Positions 1 through 8,455 of a stretch of 17,290 nt of DNA are shown here, one piece after another (position 1 is the first letter of the stretch; each line of letters starts with the position of its first letter). The translations under genes were made by a program, and so were the position numbers. The stretch comes from an uncultured Bacteroidales bacterium (lineage in GTDB: Bacteria; Bacteroidota; Bacteroidia; Bacteroidales; UBA932): positions 1 through 17,290 of the forward strand of contig CAMNAD010000013.1 of NCBI GenBank assembly GCA_946530505.1, read 5' to 3'. The notes under the pieces were generated by a model. The model was not told the origin of the DNA, searched no databases, and was given only the letters and a program-made list of their open reading frames with translations.

Positions 1-1775
1 GAAACGGACTTTTCGGCATTTGCTACACCGAGAATTCCTCCCACTCCGCTGGTAGCGGCAGCGCAGAGGGTGCGGTTGTCGAGTGCGATATTGAAAGCCG
101 CATCTACACTGGAATTCTTTATGGTGAGAGTTGTGTTGCTGCGTCCGACAAGGCCTCCGAATGCATGAGCCGCGGCGACTGCCTCAGGGGCATAATCGAA
201 AGAGCCGCTGAACGAGCATCCGTCAAGGGTAAGCGTACCCTGATTTGCGTATGCAAGGATGCCGCCGAAATTTCCGACCTTGGTGCTGGAGGAGAATGCA
301 ACCGTGCTGGAGACGTTCTTTATCTCCAGAGTATTGTTCGTGGCGAAAGCCGCCAGCGAGGCAAACTGGGATTCTCCGGCATAAGCGACGACCGACTTGC
401 CTGCTATATTGAGGTTGCGTACATCCGCACCAAGATACTGGAAGAGGGCGCAGAGAGAAACCGTTCCCTCGAAATCGATGTTGATGGTATGTCCGTTGCC
501 TTCGAGGGGCAGATTCCAGTATTTGAAAATATATGCTTTGAGAAGCATGTCATCGGTATCGAAGGCGACATCCGCATTGAGGCTGACCGCACCGTCGACA
601 AGGTATTTGCCGATGACTGCAGGATCGACCACAGGGCTGTTGAGCCGGGAATTGTCGGTTTCGTCATCGCCCTGATACAGGCTGCGGAACTCCAGGAACT
701 CGGCCTTGCTGTTGATACCGTAGAGACGGATCACTACATCGTCGCTGACAATCGCATTGCCTGCGGCGGATGTGCCCTTGAGGCTGAAAGCACCGGCGGG
801 GACAGCCGCGCCTGCGGCGGGAGCGGTAATCTTCAGCAGACCGTCTGCGAGAGAGGCCGCGTCAACTTTCCATCCATCAGGTACATTCTCGACGGCAAGC
901 CCGCCAACGCCCTGGCTCAGCACCCGGATTTCCTTGGACTCTCCGGGATTGAAGCTGAGTTCGGAATCGTAGAGCTTGATGAACGCGCCGAGGTCCAGAA
1001 GACGGCTGCGGGCAATGGTGAGATCGGTATTGTTCACCCGTTCCGTGGCGTTGCCTTCCTTGTCGGTGAATGTGAGAGTAAGGCCCTGCGGGAACTGTGC
1101 GGGCAGAAGCGTGAACACATACTGTCCCGGTTCGAAAGTTTCTCCCGCGGGAGTGAGGGTCACCTCGGTCAGAGAATCCGCCACCTCGACTATTTCACCG
1201 TTGGTCGCATCGACTTTGACGGTGCCGGCCACCTTCTCCCCGGCATTACCCTTGAGGGAGACGGATACGATGTTCTTCATATCCACTGTGAAACGGATGG
1301 CTGCGATCACGTTCTTGAAGGAAAGCTCGTTCCCTTCAGTCGCGGCGACTCCTACCAGTGCTGCGGGGTCGAGATTGCGTCCGCCTGCGACCAGTTTCTG
1401 TTCAGCGGGAACCGAAACGGTCAGGACGCTGTCGCTAGCTGCGCTCACGGATGCAGCAGGATATGCGGCGAAGAATTTTGTAGCGGCCGAAGAAACCGTT
1501 CCCTTGAAGGTCGCGGACTTGGTGCCGGCGCCGCTCTCCAATGCCAGGACCGCTTTTTCGGATCCGGCATCGTCGAACACGGCAATCTCGTCTCCGGCCT
1601 CCCAAAGGATGGAAAGACCGTCGACATATGTTTTTGTAGTCTGCTCGGAACTGGCGCTGAACACGCATTCGCGCACTGTATCAGAACGCAATTCCGGCAT
1701 CTGCTCCCGGTTGTCGCAGGCCGTCATAAGCAGGGCGGCGGACAGGGCGGGGATAAGATATCTATATACTTTCAT
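1..1775 (-). CDS. Surface lipoprotein: fimbrillin-like N-terminus, Ig-like module and GLUG/beta-helix repeats (3' partial)
   Basis: This reading frame is open from the ATG at 1775 to the window edge, giving 591 codons with no stop, so the C-terminus is missing. The first 20 residues are a lipoprotein signal peptide with lipobox MTAC (Cys20). Residues about 27-262 resemble fimbrillin/Mfa-like proteins of Bacteroidetes, with a TKTYVDGLSILWEAGDEIAVF start and a later AAYPA segment. Residues about 264-350 form an Ig/BACON-like module with a PDGW core and end in RLYGINS. From about 420 (PLEGNGHTI) the chain becomes short repeats with GLUG-type turns such as FGGLVG and VGGILG, expected to fold as a right-handed beta-helix. 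The second half matches the upstream neighbour closely, so the two are paralogues. It starts 5 bases after that gene's stop, as the last visible gene of the SusCD operon. A role as a surface glycan-binding protein is inferred from position. An adhesin is the main alternative. Confidence 0.8.
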   Translation of the reverse strand, partial: MKVYRYLIPALSAALLMTACDNREQMPELRSDTVRECVFSASSEQTTKTYVDGLSILWEAGDEIAVFDDAGSEKAVLALESGAGTKSATFKGTVSSAATKFFAAYPAASVSAASDSVLTVSVPAEQKLVAGGRNLDPAALVGVAATEGNELSFKNVIAAIRFTVDMKNIVSVSLKGNAGEKVAGTVKVDATNGEIVEVADSLTEVTLTPAGETFEPGQYVFTLLPAQFPQGLTLTFTDKEGNATERVNNTDLTIARSRLLDLGAFIKLYDSELSFNPGESKEIRVLSQGVGGLAVENVPDGWKVDAASLADGLLKITAPAAGAAVPAGAFSLKGTSAAGNAIVSDDVVIRLYGINSKAEFLEFRSLYQGDDETDNSRLNSPVVDPAVIGKYLVDGAVSLNADVAFDTDDMLLKAYIFKYWNLPLEGNGHTINIDFEGTVSLCALFQYLGADVRNLNIAGKSVVAYAGESQFASLAAFATNNTLEIKNVSSTVAFSSSTKVGNFGGILAYANQGTLTLDGCSFSGSFDYAPEAVAAAHAFGGLVGRSNTTLTIKNSSVDAAFNIALDNRTLCAAATSGVGGILGVANAEKSV

Positions 1776-1780
1776 AAACA

Positions 1781-3748
1781 TTACAGGCTAATGGTTCCTT
1801 CTTCAATCCAGTTTTCCTTTTTCAAGATATTGGTTGCATTGTCGTTGGGGCTGCAGCCCAGAATCTGGCCATAACGGGTCTTGTCTTCGTTGCCGGCACC
1901 TCCGTTCAACTTGATGGTTCCGGTGAACTTCGCGTTCTTGATGATGGCCGCCATAGTGTATCCGGATGCAGGAGCAGTGATACGTCCCACAAGTCCGCCG
2001 ACACCGAATGCGCTGGAAGAGCAAAGACGGTTTCCATTCGCGTTGATGGTGATGGTGCCTTCGCTTACGCAGTCGTTGACCGTCGCCTGGCGGGCAAGGT
2101 CGCCCAATATACCGCCCATGCGGCAGGTCACGGCAGTATTCTCGGAATGGTGATTGAGAATTATATTACCGGAGAAAGTACAGCCTTCTACCGTTGTCAT
2201 GGCGCCGGGCTTGCCTACATCGGAGCATCCTACGATGCCACCGACAGAGAAGGCGTCGTTGTTGCAGGTAATGGTTCCCGAATACTTGCAGTTCTTGAAG
2301 ACAGGTGCATAGTTGGAACGGGGATAGCCTCCGATTCCGCCTACGATCGACTTGTAAAGAACCGCAGAACTCACGTCGTATGTCACATCCGCCGAACACT
2401 CCACGTTCTCGATAAGGCAGGTCATGGGAACACTTACCAGAGAGGAAGTATAACTGAGTCCGGTGGAATAACTGTTTTTGACAGAACCAGCTATCTTGAG
2501 ATTGCGTATCTCGCTTGTTACATACTGGAAAATACCGGCCACGGCAGCATTGCACTCAAGGTCGAGCGTGATAGTATGGCCGTTTCCTTCCAGGGGAACG
2601 TTCAAAATCTTGACTATGAACGCCTTGTTGGTAAGCATGTCGGTCGTGAGGGTGAAGTCGTCATTCAGCGTGAGCACACCGTCCACAAGCCACTTCGCAA
2701 GGGCGGTTTCGTCTGTATTGGGCTCATTCATGTCTTCGGCTTCGTAGACTGCGCGGAAATCAAGCAGTTCCTTGGCGCTGTTGATGCCATACAAACGGAT
2801 AACCGACGCATTGCTGGAAATGGCGGAATTGTCGGTATTGGACACTGCGTTCAATACCAGGGTTCCGGTGCCTACGGCTCCATCGGCATCCTTTGCAGGG
2901 GCCGTTACCTTGACGATGCCGTCCAGCACTCCGCTCCAGTCGATGGTCCAGCCTGCAGGAGCCTCGGGAGTGACGAGATCCTTGAGTCCCTTTGCGGTAA
3001 TCTCGATTTCCCTGGTCTCTCCATAGACGAAGGTCGTTTCCTCGTCCACGAACTGGAAGGTGGGTTTCGTGGCATCTACATGCACTGCGAAACTCCTGGC
3101 GAGTTCCGTACTCTTCTGTCCTCCCCATGATACCGGAGTCACCGTAACGGTGCCTTCGGCGTCGCCGCTCTCGACGCTGAGGTCCGGAGCGATGATGGTG
3201 AAGGTCCCGCGGGTCTTTTCGACCGCCTTCCAGCCGTCAGGCAGGTCGAATTCAATGTTCTTGAAACTGGGAGAGCAGTTGAACTTTACTGTCGTGCGGC
3301 TGCCGAGAGTGAATTCGCTGACGGCGCTGAAATCGAAGTCCTGGATTTCGAATACGAGTTCGCCTTCAACAGCATAAACCGGGAACTTCTTTTCCGAGAA
3401 TGAGCCCGAGCCGTCATAGAGTTTGAGGACGATATCGCCCGAGGGAACGGACTCCTCTCCATACTTCGGCGCGGAAATCTTGAGTGTTCCGTCTCCGCCG
3501 GACATCTTCACCTGCGCGACCCACCCCTGAGGCGCGGTTGCGACTATGCGGGATATGTCCTCATAGGTAAAACTCAGGGTCTGCGAAGTTTCATAATCGA
3601 TCCTGATAGGATCCTTCATTGCATACGGGTCATCGTCAAGCGAAAGCCTGACCACCGACGCCGGGGTTTCCGGCTCCGGCACGTCCATTTCATAGCATCC
3701 AGTGAGGAATGCCGCCAGAATGAATGGTAAGTATTTATATGCTTTCAT
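1781..3748 (-). CDS. Surface lipoprotein with three Ig-like modules and C-terminal GLUG/beta-helix repeats
   Basis: This is a 655-residue protein. Its signal peptide ends in lipobox LTGC (Cys18) and is followed by an acidic stretch (YEMDVPEPE) like the lipoprotein surface-export signals known in Bacteroidetes. Three modules of about 90 residues follow (roughly 40-125, 130-225 and 228-320). Each has a (P/A)xGW core and an AP turn, consistent with BACON/Ig-like beta-sandwiches. The segment RLYGINS (318-324) to PLEGNGHTI (385-393) links to a repeat region (about 380-655) with GLUG-like turns at 469 (VGGIGG), 502 (VGGIVG), 544 (MGGILG) and 583 (VGGLVG), which suggests a beta-helix. There is no catalytic signature. 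It lies 12 bases after susD, where surface glycan-binding proteins are usually encoded in PULs, so ligand binding is the favoured role. Its sequence alone does not prove that. The C-terminal half is shared with the next gene downstream. Confidence 0.85.
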   Translation of the reverse strand: MKAYKYLPFILAAFLTGCYEMDVPEPETPASVVRLSLDDDPYAMKDPIRIDYETSQTLSFTYEDISRIVATAPQGWVAQVKMSGGDGTLKISAPKYGEESVPSGDIVLKLYDGSGSFSEKKFPVYAVEGELVFEIQDFDFSAVSEFTLGSRTTVKFNCSPSFKNIEFDLPDGWKAVEKTRGTFTIIAPDLSVESGDAEGTVTVTPVSWGGQKSTELARSFAVHVDATKPTFQFVDEETTFVYGETREIEITAKGLKDLVTPEAPAGWTIDWSGVLDGIVKVTAPAKDADGAVGTGTLVLNAVSNTDNSAISSNASVIRLYGINSAKELLDFRAVYEAEDMNEPNTDETALAKWLVDGVLTLNDDFTLTTDMLTNKAFIVKILNVPLEGNGHTITLDLECNAAVAGIFQYVTSEIRNLKIAGSVKNSYSTGLSYTSSLVSVPMTCLIENVECSADVTYDVSSAVLYKSIVGGIGGYPRSNYAPVFKNCKYSGTITCNNDAFSVGGIVGCSDVGKPGAMTTVEGCTFSGNIILNHHSENTAVTCRMGGILGDLARQATVNDCVSEGTITINANGNRLCSSSAFGVGGLVGRITAPASGYTMAAIIKNAKFTGTIKLNGGAGNEDKTRYGQILGCSPNDNATNILKKENWIEEGTISL

Positions 3749-3760
3749 AGGGCGTTCGAA

Positions 3761-5446
3761 TTAATAACCGGGATTCTGTTCAATATTGTCGTTGCTCTGC
3801 ACTTCGGTATTGGGGATGGGCCATACATAGTCCCTGTCGGGGTTGAAACGGCGCTCCTCGACGAAGTAGAGCTCGTCCTTTTCCGGAACCTTGGCTCCGT
3901 ATACCGGTCCGTTCATCACTTCTTCGGCAATATGCCAGCGGCGAATGTCGATCAGCCTGTGACCTTCGAATGCAAGCTCCACGCGGCGTTCGCGGCGTAC
4001 CAGCTCGCGAAGCTTCTCCTGGGTATTGTACTTGTCCTGGTCGACGTCGGGCATACCGGCACGATGGCGTATCTTGTTGAGATATGCATAGATGTTGGGA
4101 TCGTCAATCTGGCCGAGTTCTATGGCCGCCTCCACGTAATTGAGGAGCACCACGGTATAACGCATGAGCATGAAATGGTTCGATCCTCCATCCGTCCTGG
4201 AGAGTGTGAAATCGCTGGGAGAGAGGAACTTCTTCACCCAATAACCGGTAGCCGTCGAGTTTCGGGACCCGATGTAATCGGTATTGCCGGCAACCCAGGG
4301 ATTCCATGTATATCCCATGGTGTTTTCGCCGGGGAATATGATGGTCATGCCGAGACGGGGGTCGCGGTCCTCCGGAGTGGGGTTGAGATGATACTTGAGC
4401 CTGTCGGCCTCGCTGAGTTCGTCGAGGGTGCGGCCGTCCTTGAGTTCGTAGGCATCGATGAGAGACGCCGAGGGCGAAACGCCGGAAGTGCCGTTCTTGA
4501 CGCTCGGAGGAGCAAGGCGCATGGCGCTCTGGCTCAGGCCCTTGTTCTTGGTGAGGATGGATTCCTTGGTGTTGTTGGTATATGCATCATACTGGAACTG
4601 CTCCGCATAACTGTGGGCAGGATCGGAAGGGCTCTCGTAGATGTCATATTTATTCAGCTTGATGACTTCTTCCGCCCATTTCTTTGCATTGGCCCAGTCT
4701 CCGACGAACATGTAGAGGTAGGAGAGATATGCATAGCAGGCTCCCTTTGTCCAGCGCCAGCGCTCGTCTGCCACCTGGGGATTCACGGGAAGGTTCTTGC
4801 TGGCGAGTTCGAACTCGTCCGCAATGAATTTCACCATCTCCTGCTGAGTGGGACGCGAAAGTTCCTGCTCAGCAACGGTAATGACGTGGTCCACGATGGG
4901 CACAGGGCCGAAGTTCAAGAACAGCTCGAGATGATAGTAGGCGCGCAGAGCCCTTATTTCGGCTTCCCAGCGGTCTACGGTCTGTATGCCTTCCCAGGGA
5001 TTGGTGTCGGGATATACAACCGCGCGATGCCAGTTCTCGAGATAACGGCTGCAACGGCGTATGGTCCTGTAGCGCTGGGTCCACACACTCGTGGGATGAG
5101 TATGGGTGCTCTGGGCCGTGCCGTAAGTGATGGCAGTGTTGTTAATGTAGTTAGCCACGGTGACTCCGTTGTCGCTGAGCCCTTCGTTTTCGACCTTGCA
5201 GTTATAATAAAGGTAGCTGTTATCGGTAAGGGATGCGTCGATAGCCCCGGAAGTGAGCGTTCCGCCGGGCATAGGAGCATAGCACTGCGTAACAACCGAG
5301 CTCAGAATGCTCTTGTTGTACCACCATGCTTCCTCGGTAGTCTGATTCTCGGCATCACGCGTGAGGAAACCCTCGCAAGATGCGAATGACAGCGCTGCGG
5401 CCGCTACGGCAGCCATACGGAGAATTGTGTTCATATACTTTTTCAT
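3761..5446 (-). CDS. susD: SusD/RagB-family outer-membrane nutrient-binding lipoprotein
   Basis: The 561-residue product has a signal peptide with lipobox FASC (Cys24), followed by EGFLTRD, which is typical of SusD proteins. The N-terminal half has the TPR-like helical pattern of the SusD-like N-terminal domain (for example an RALRAYYHLELFLNFGPVPI segment). The C-terminal half carries the RagB/SusD signature LRELVRRERRVELAFEGHRL (about 479-498) leading into IRRW, and the usual ending DYVWPIPNTEV...NPGY. In this family the protein forms a lid over its SusC partner at the cell surface and delivers ligand to it. The length is normal. It sits 12 bases downstream of susC and 12 bases upstream of the first repeat lipoprotein, so all are probably cotranscribed. 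The ligand cannot be read from the sequence. The family call is secure; the symbol denotes the family, not strict starch orthology. Confidence 0.96.
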   Translation of the reverse strand: MKKYMNTILRMAAVAAAALSFASCEGFLTRDAENQTTEEAWWYNKSILSSVVTQCYAPMPGGTLTSGAIDASLTDNSYLYYNCKVENEGLSDNGVTVANYINNTAITYGTAQSTHTHPTSVWTQRYRTIRRCSRYLENWHRAVVYPDTNPWEGIQTVDRWEAEIRALRAYYHLELFLNFGPVPIVDHVITVAEQELSRPTQQEMVKFIADEFELASKNLPVNPQVADERWRWTKGACYAYLSYLYMFVGDWANAKKWAEEVIKLNKYDIYESPSDPAHSYAEQFQYDAYTNNTKESILTKNKGLSQSAMRLAPPSVKNGTSGVSPSASLIDAYELKDGRTLDELSEADRLKYHLNPTPEDRDPRLGMTIIFPGENTMGYTWNPWVAGNTDYIGSRNSTATGYWVKKFLSPSDFTLSRTDGGSNHFMLMRYTVVLLNYVEAAIELGQIDDPNIYAYLNKIRHRAGMPDVDQDKYNTQEKLRELVRRERRVELAFEGHRLIDIRRWHIAEEVMNGPVYGAKVPEKDELYFVEERRFNPDRDYVWPIPNTEVQSNDNIEQNPGY

Positions 5447-5458
5447 CGCTGTTCAGAT

Positions 5459-8398
5459 TTAGAAACTCAAATTAACACCAAAGGTCCAGGTACGCATGAG
5501 CGGGTACTTGCTGGTCACCGCGCCGCCGTTGTTGGAGGCGCAGGTTTCAGGATCGGATTCCTTCAGGTAAGCGAAAGTCAGCGCATTCTGCACGTTGGCA
5601 TAGACACGGAGGTTGGATGCCTTGATGCGGGAAGCCAGTTTGGGGAAACTGTAACCAAGCTGGACGTATTTCACACGCAGGAAGGCGCGGTTGAACATCC
5701 AGTAGGTGGAGAGATATTCGTTGGAAGTACCAGCCGTCGTAGGCCTCGGGCGGCTAGCATTTGGATTCTCGGGAGTCCAGTAATCGAGTTGCCAGCGCTG
5801 CACCGCACCGTTGTTGGTGCTGTTGAGAGGCTGGATAAACTGTCCGTAATAGAAGCCGTTGGAGTTGCCCTGGCCGGTGAACTGTGTATCGATGTCGAAA
5901 TTGCGCCAGCGGAAAGTAAGATTGCCGTAGAACATTGTGTGAGGATCCTGGTCGCCCACTGCGGTGCGGTCGTTGGTATCGATGATACCGTCTCCGTTGA
6001 TATCCTTGTACTTGATATCGCCGGCCTGCTGAGTGGTCACTCCGTTGTCAGGATATCCGCCCACGATGGCTACGTAATTGTCGAGGTCCTCCTGGGTGAG
6101 CAGGCCGTCGGCGACATAGAAATAGTTTGCGCGGATGGCGTGCCCCTGGCGGCAGATGGTATTGCCGGTGATGAATTCCCCTCCGGGGATGTAGAGCCAC
6201 TTGTTGCGGTTGTAAGAGAATCCTCCGCCGATGGTGAGGTGGGTATCCTTGTTGAAATCCTTGTTGTAGGACACTCCGATTTCAAAGCCCCGTGACTGTG
6301 CCTTGCCCACGTTCGCCGGAGTGCTGAGCAGACCGGAACTGAGGGTGGAAGGCAGGCTCATTATAAGGTCGTCAGTAATCTTGTGATAGTAGTCAAGGTT
6401 GATGTCGAGAGTATAGTCGAAAAGGGACAGGTCCATACCTGCATCGAAGATCTTCACGGTCTCCCACTTGAGGTCCGGGTTGCCGTTCTTGGTCTCGGTA
6501 CCGGCCGAATTGATAAGCGACTGGTAGGAATAAGGGCTCACGTTGTTGTTGCCAAGCATACCGAAGGAAACGCGGGCCTTCCAGCTGCTCATCCAGCGGA
6601 CATCCTTCAGGAATTCCTCCTTGTTGATGTTCCATCCCGCTGCGACTGAAGGGAAGTAACCCCATTTGTACTTACCGGTGAAAAGAGAAGATCCGTCAGC
6701 GCGGATACCGGCCTCGAACAGATATTTGTCCTTGTAGCTGTAGTAAGCCTTTCCGTACCACGACACGAGGGCGATGCGGTCCCAACCGGTGGTAGCGTTG
6801 AGTTCGGACTGCCATCCTCCGAGGAGGTTGATGCGGTGTCCGCCGATTTCTTTTACCCAGTCGAGGTTCGCACTAGCGGACCAGTAATTCGAACGGGTGG
6901 TGTAGGTCGCGCCTTTCACCATCGAGAACGAAACCACCTCGTCGCCTGTGAAATAGTTGAAGAACACGTAAGGATCGCGGTTGGTCTTGTCCATACCGGT
7001 AGAGAGGCGGTAGCCGACCTGCCCTTTGAGTGTGAGGCCGGGCATGATGTTCCACTGGGGACGGGCGTTGATGGTAACATAGTCCCTGATGTGGGTATCC
7101 ACCTGGCCGCGTTCCGCCTGCGCGTACGCGTTCATGTAAGACGCAATATAGTAGCCGTAGTAATCGGTGTCGAAGCCTTCCTTGCGGGGATACTTGGCTA
7201 CGATGTTGGAAGGCATCGAATATATCAGGCTGTAGATATTGCTGTTCGGGGTCACCTGAGTGTCGCGGCCGACGAAGGTATCGACAAAGACCAGGATGTT
7301 GTCGGTAAGGTTGACGGAAGTATTCGCACGCACGGTAAAGCGGTCGAAACTGTCCTTCTGCAATTTATAGATACCGTCCTGTTTCAGATACTGGGCCGAG
7401 AGTGCGAAACGGCCGATGGAATTACCACCGGAAACCGAAATGTTGTGCTCGGTGATGGGAGCTGTCTTGGTAAGGAGGAGATCAGCCCACTTTGTATTCG
7501 GATAACTGATAGGATCGTCCTCGGCACGCGCGGCTGCAATCTCGTCGTCGGAGTAAGTGGGAGCGCTGCCGGTGTTCAGGTTGACCTGGTTGACATACTG
7601 CATGTATTCCCAGGAATCTGCCATATCCGGAATGTACAAGGGTGTCTGGACGCCGGCATAACCGTTATAATTGACCTTTACCGCACCTGCGACGCCACGG
7701 CGCGTGGTGATGAGGATCACGCCGCCGCCGGCCTTTGCACCGTAGATGGAAGCGGCAGCTGCATCCTTCAGAATGGTCACGGACTCAACCGTAGCAGGGT
7801 CGAGCTTGTTCATGTCGAACTCGAATCCGTCGACGAGCACGAGAGGATTGGTGCCCACGAGCGAAGCCATGCCGCGAATCTTGATGGTCGAGTTGTCGGA
7901 ACCTGGAGCACCGGAAGCCTGTTGCACCAAAATACCGGTTGTACCGCCCTGGAGAGCCTGGGACATCTGGGTAACCGGCTTGTTGGAGAACTTCGTATTG
8001 TCGATGACACCTACAGCAGAAGCGATGTGCTTGCGCTGCTGGCTGGTCATACCGGTGACAACCGCCTGCTCCAGCACGTTGACATCGTCGGAGAGGGCGA
8101 TTGAAAGGTCACCGATGGAACGAGTGACCGTATATTCCATGTCCTTGTACCCGATGCAGGAAAAGACGAGGACATCCCCTTTCTTTGCATCGATCGAGAA
8201 CGCACCGGCGACATCGGCGACCACACCGGTCTGTGTGCCTTTGATGTAGACGGTGGCTCCGATTACAGGCTGAGGCGGCTCCTGGGTGTCGACTACGACA
8301 CCGCGGATTGCCAGTTTCGCACCCGACTGGGCGCTGAGGCTGCCTGCAGCACATAACAGTACGATGCAGGCAACAGTCAATCTGAGCAATTTGCGCAT
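5459..8398 (-). CDS. susC: SusC/RagA-family TonB-dependent outer-membrane transporter
   Basis: The 979-residue product begins with a Sec signal peptide (cleavage likely after SLSA, residue 23). A CarboxypepD_reg-like beta-sandwich follows (about 30-110; core IGATVYIKGTQTGVVADVAG), then a TonB-box-like stretch (about 108-117, VLEQAVVTG). The plug domain (about 118-236) has the SusC-specific pattern IKIRGMASL...NPLVLVDG...DPATVESVTILKDAAAASIYG and ends in GGGVILITTRRG. The remainder is a 22-strand-type barrel finishing in an aromatic strand (TFGVNLSF), as outer-membrane proteins do. In the family this forms the import channel energised by TonB-ExbBD, paired with SusD. The length is at the short end of the usual range but nothing appears to be missing. 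There is no N-terminal FecR-interaction (STN) extension, so direct signalling to an anti-sigma factor is not suggested. It follows the metallo-hydrolase gene after 57 bases, with susD 12 bases downstream. Confidence 0.97.
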   Translation of the reverse strand: MRKLLRLTVACIVLLCAAGSLSAQSGAKLAIRGVVVDTQEPPQPVIGATVYIKGTQTGVVADVAGAFSIDAKKGDVLVFSCIGYKDMEYTVTRSIGDLSIALSDDVNVLEQAVVTGMTSQQRKHIASAVGVIDNTKFSNKPVTQMSQALQGGTTGILVQQASGAPGSDNSTIKIRGMASLVGTNPLVLVDGFEFDMNKLDPATVESVTILKDAAAASIYGAKAGGGVILITTRRGVAGAVKVNYNGYAGVQTPLYIPDMADSWEYMQYVNQVNLNTGSAPTYSDDEIAAARAEDDPISYPNTKWADLLLTKTAPITEHNISVSGGNSIGRFALSAQYLKQDGIYKLQKDSFDRFTVRANTSVNLTDNILVFVDTFVGRDTQVTPNSNIYSLIYSMPSNIVAKYPRKEGFDTDYYGYYIASYMNAYAQAERGQVDTHIRDYVTINARPQWNIMPGLTLKGQVGYRLSTGMDKTNRDPYVFFNYFTGDEVVSFSMVKGATYTTRSNYWSASANLDWVKEIGGHRINLLGGWQSELNATTGWDRIALVSWYGKAYYSYKDKYLFEAGIRADGSSLFTGKYKWGYFPSVAAGWNINKEEFLKDVRWMSSWKARVSFGMLGNNNVSPYSYQSLINSAGTETKNGNPDLKWETVKIFDAGMDLSLFDYTLDINLDYYHKITDDLIMSLPSTLSSGLLSTPANVGKAQSRGFEIGVSYNKDFNKDTHLTIGGGFSYNRNKWLYIPGGEFITGNTICRQGHAIRANYFYVADGLLTQEDLDNYVAIVGGYPDNGVTTQQAGDIKYKDINGDGIIDTNDRTAVGDQDPHTMFYGNLTFRWRNFDIDTQFTGQGNSNGFYYGQFIQPLNSTNNGAVQRWQLDYWTPENPNASRPRPTTAGTSNEYLSTYWMFNRAFLRVKYVQLGYSFPKLASRIKASNLRVYANVQNALTFAYLKESDPETCASNNGGAVTSKYPLMRTWTFGVNLSF

Positions 8399-8416
8399 TG
8401 GTTAAAGAGGTTAAAT

Positions 8417-8429
8417 ATTGATTATCAAT
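8417..8429 (-). other. Small palindrome in the hydrolase-susC intercistronic gap
   Basis: The 57-base gap between the hydrolase stop and the susC start contains ATTGAT-n-ATCAAT, a perfect 6-bp inverted repeat. Closer to susC the + strand carries two GTTAAA copies 9 bases apart (8401 and 8410). I see no promoter element in the gap. The palindrome could be a weak transcript hairpin or a binding site that sets susC expression relative to the gene before it. It is short and AT-rich, so chance is a real possibility. Confidence 0.25.
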
Positions 8430-8455
8430 TAAATGCAGTTAGAGCCGGCAGCAGA

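Noticed and set aside
165..1874. A 569-codon open frame on the plus strand opposite the two repeat lipoproteins
   Set aside because: It spans two minus-strand genes and their junction, has no recognisable domain or signal peptide, and is explained by codon bias of the real genes on the other strand.
3932..5389. A 485-codon plus-strand open frame opposite susD
   Set aside because: The minus strand encodes a complete, family-typical SusD; the opposite frame has no coherent domain and lies wholly inside it.
6836..8104. A 422-codon plus-strand open frame opposite susC
   Set aside because: It lies entirely within the plug and barrel coding region of susC and shows only shadow composition.
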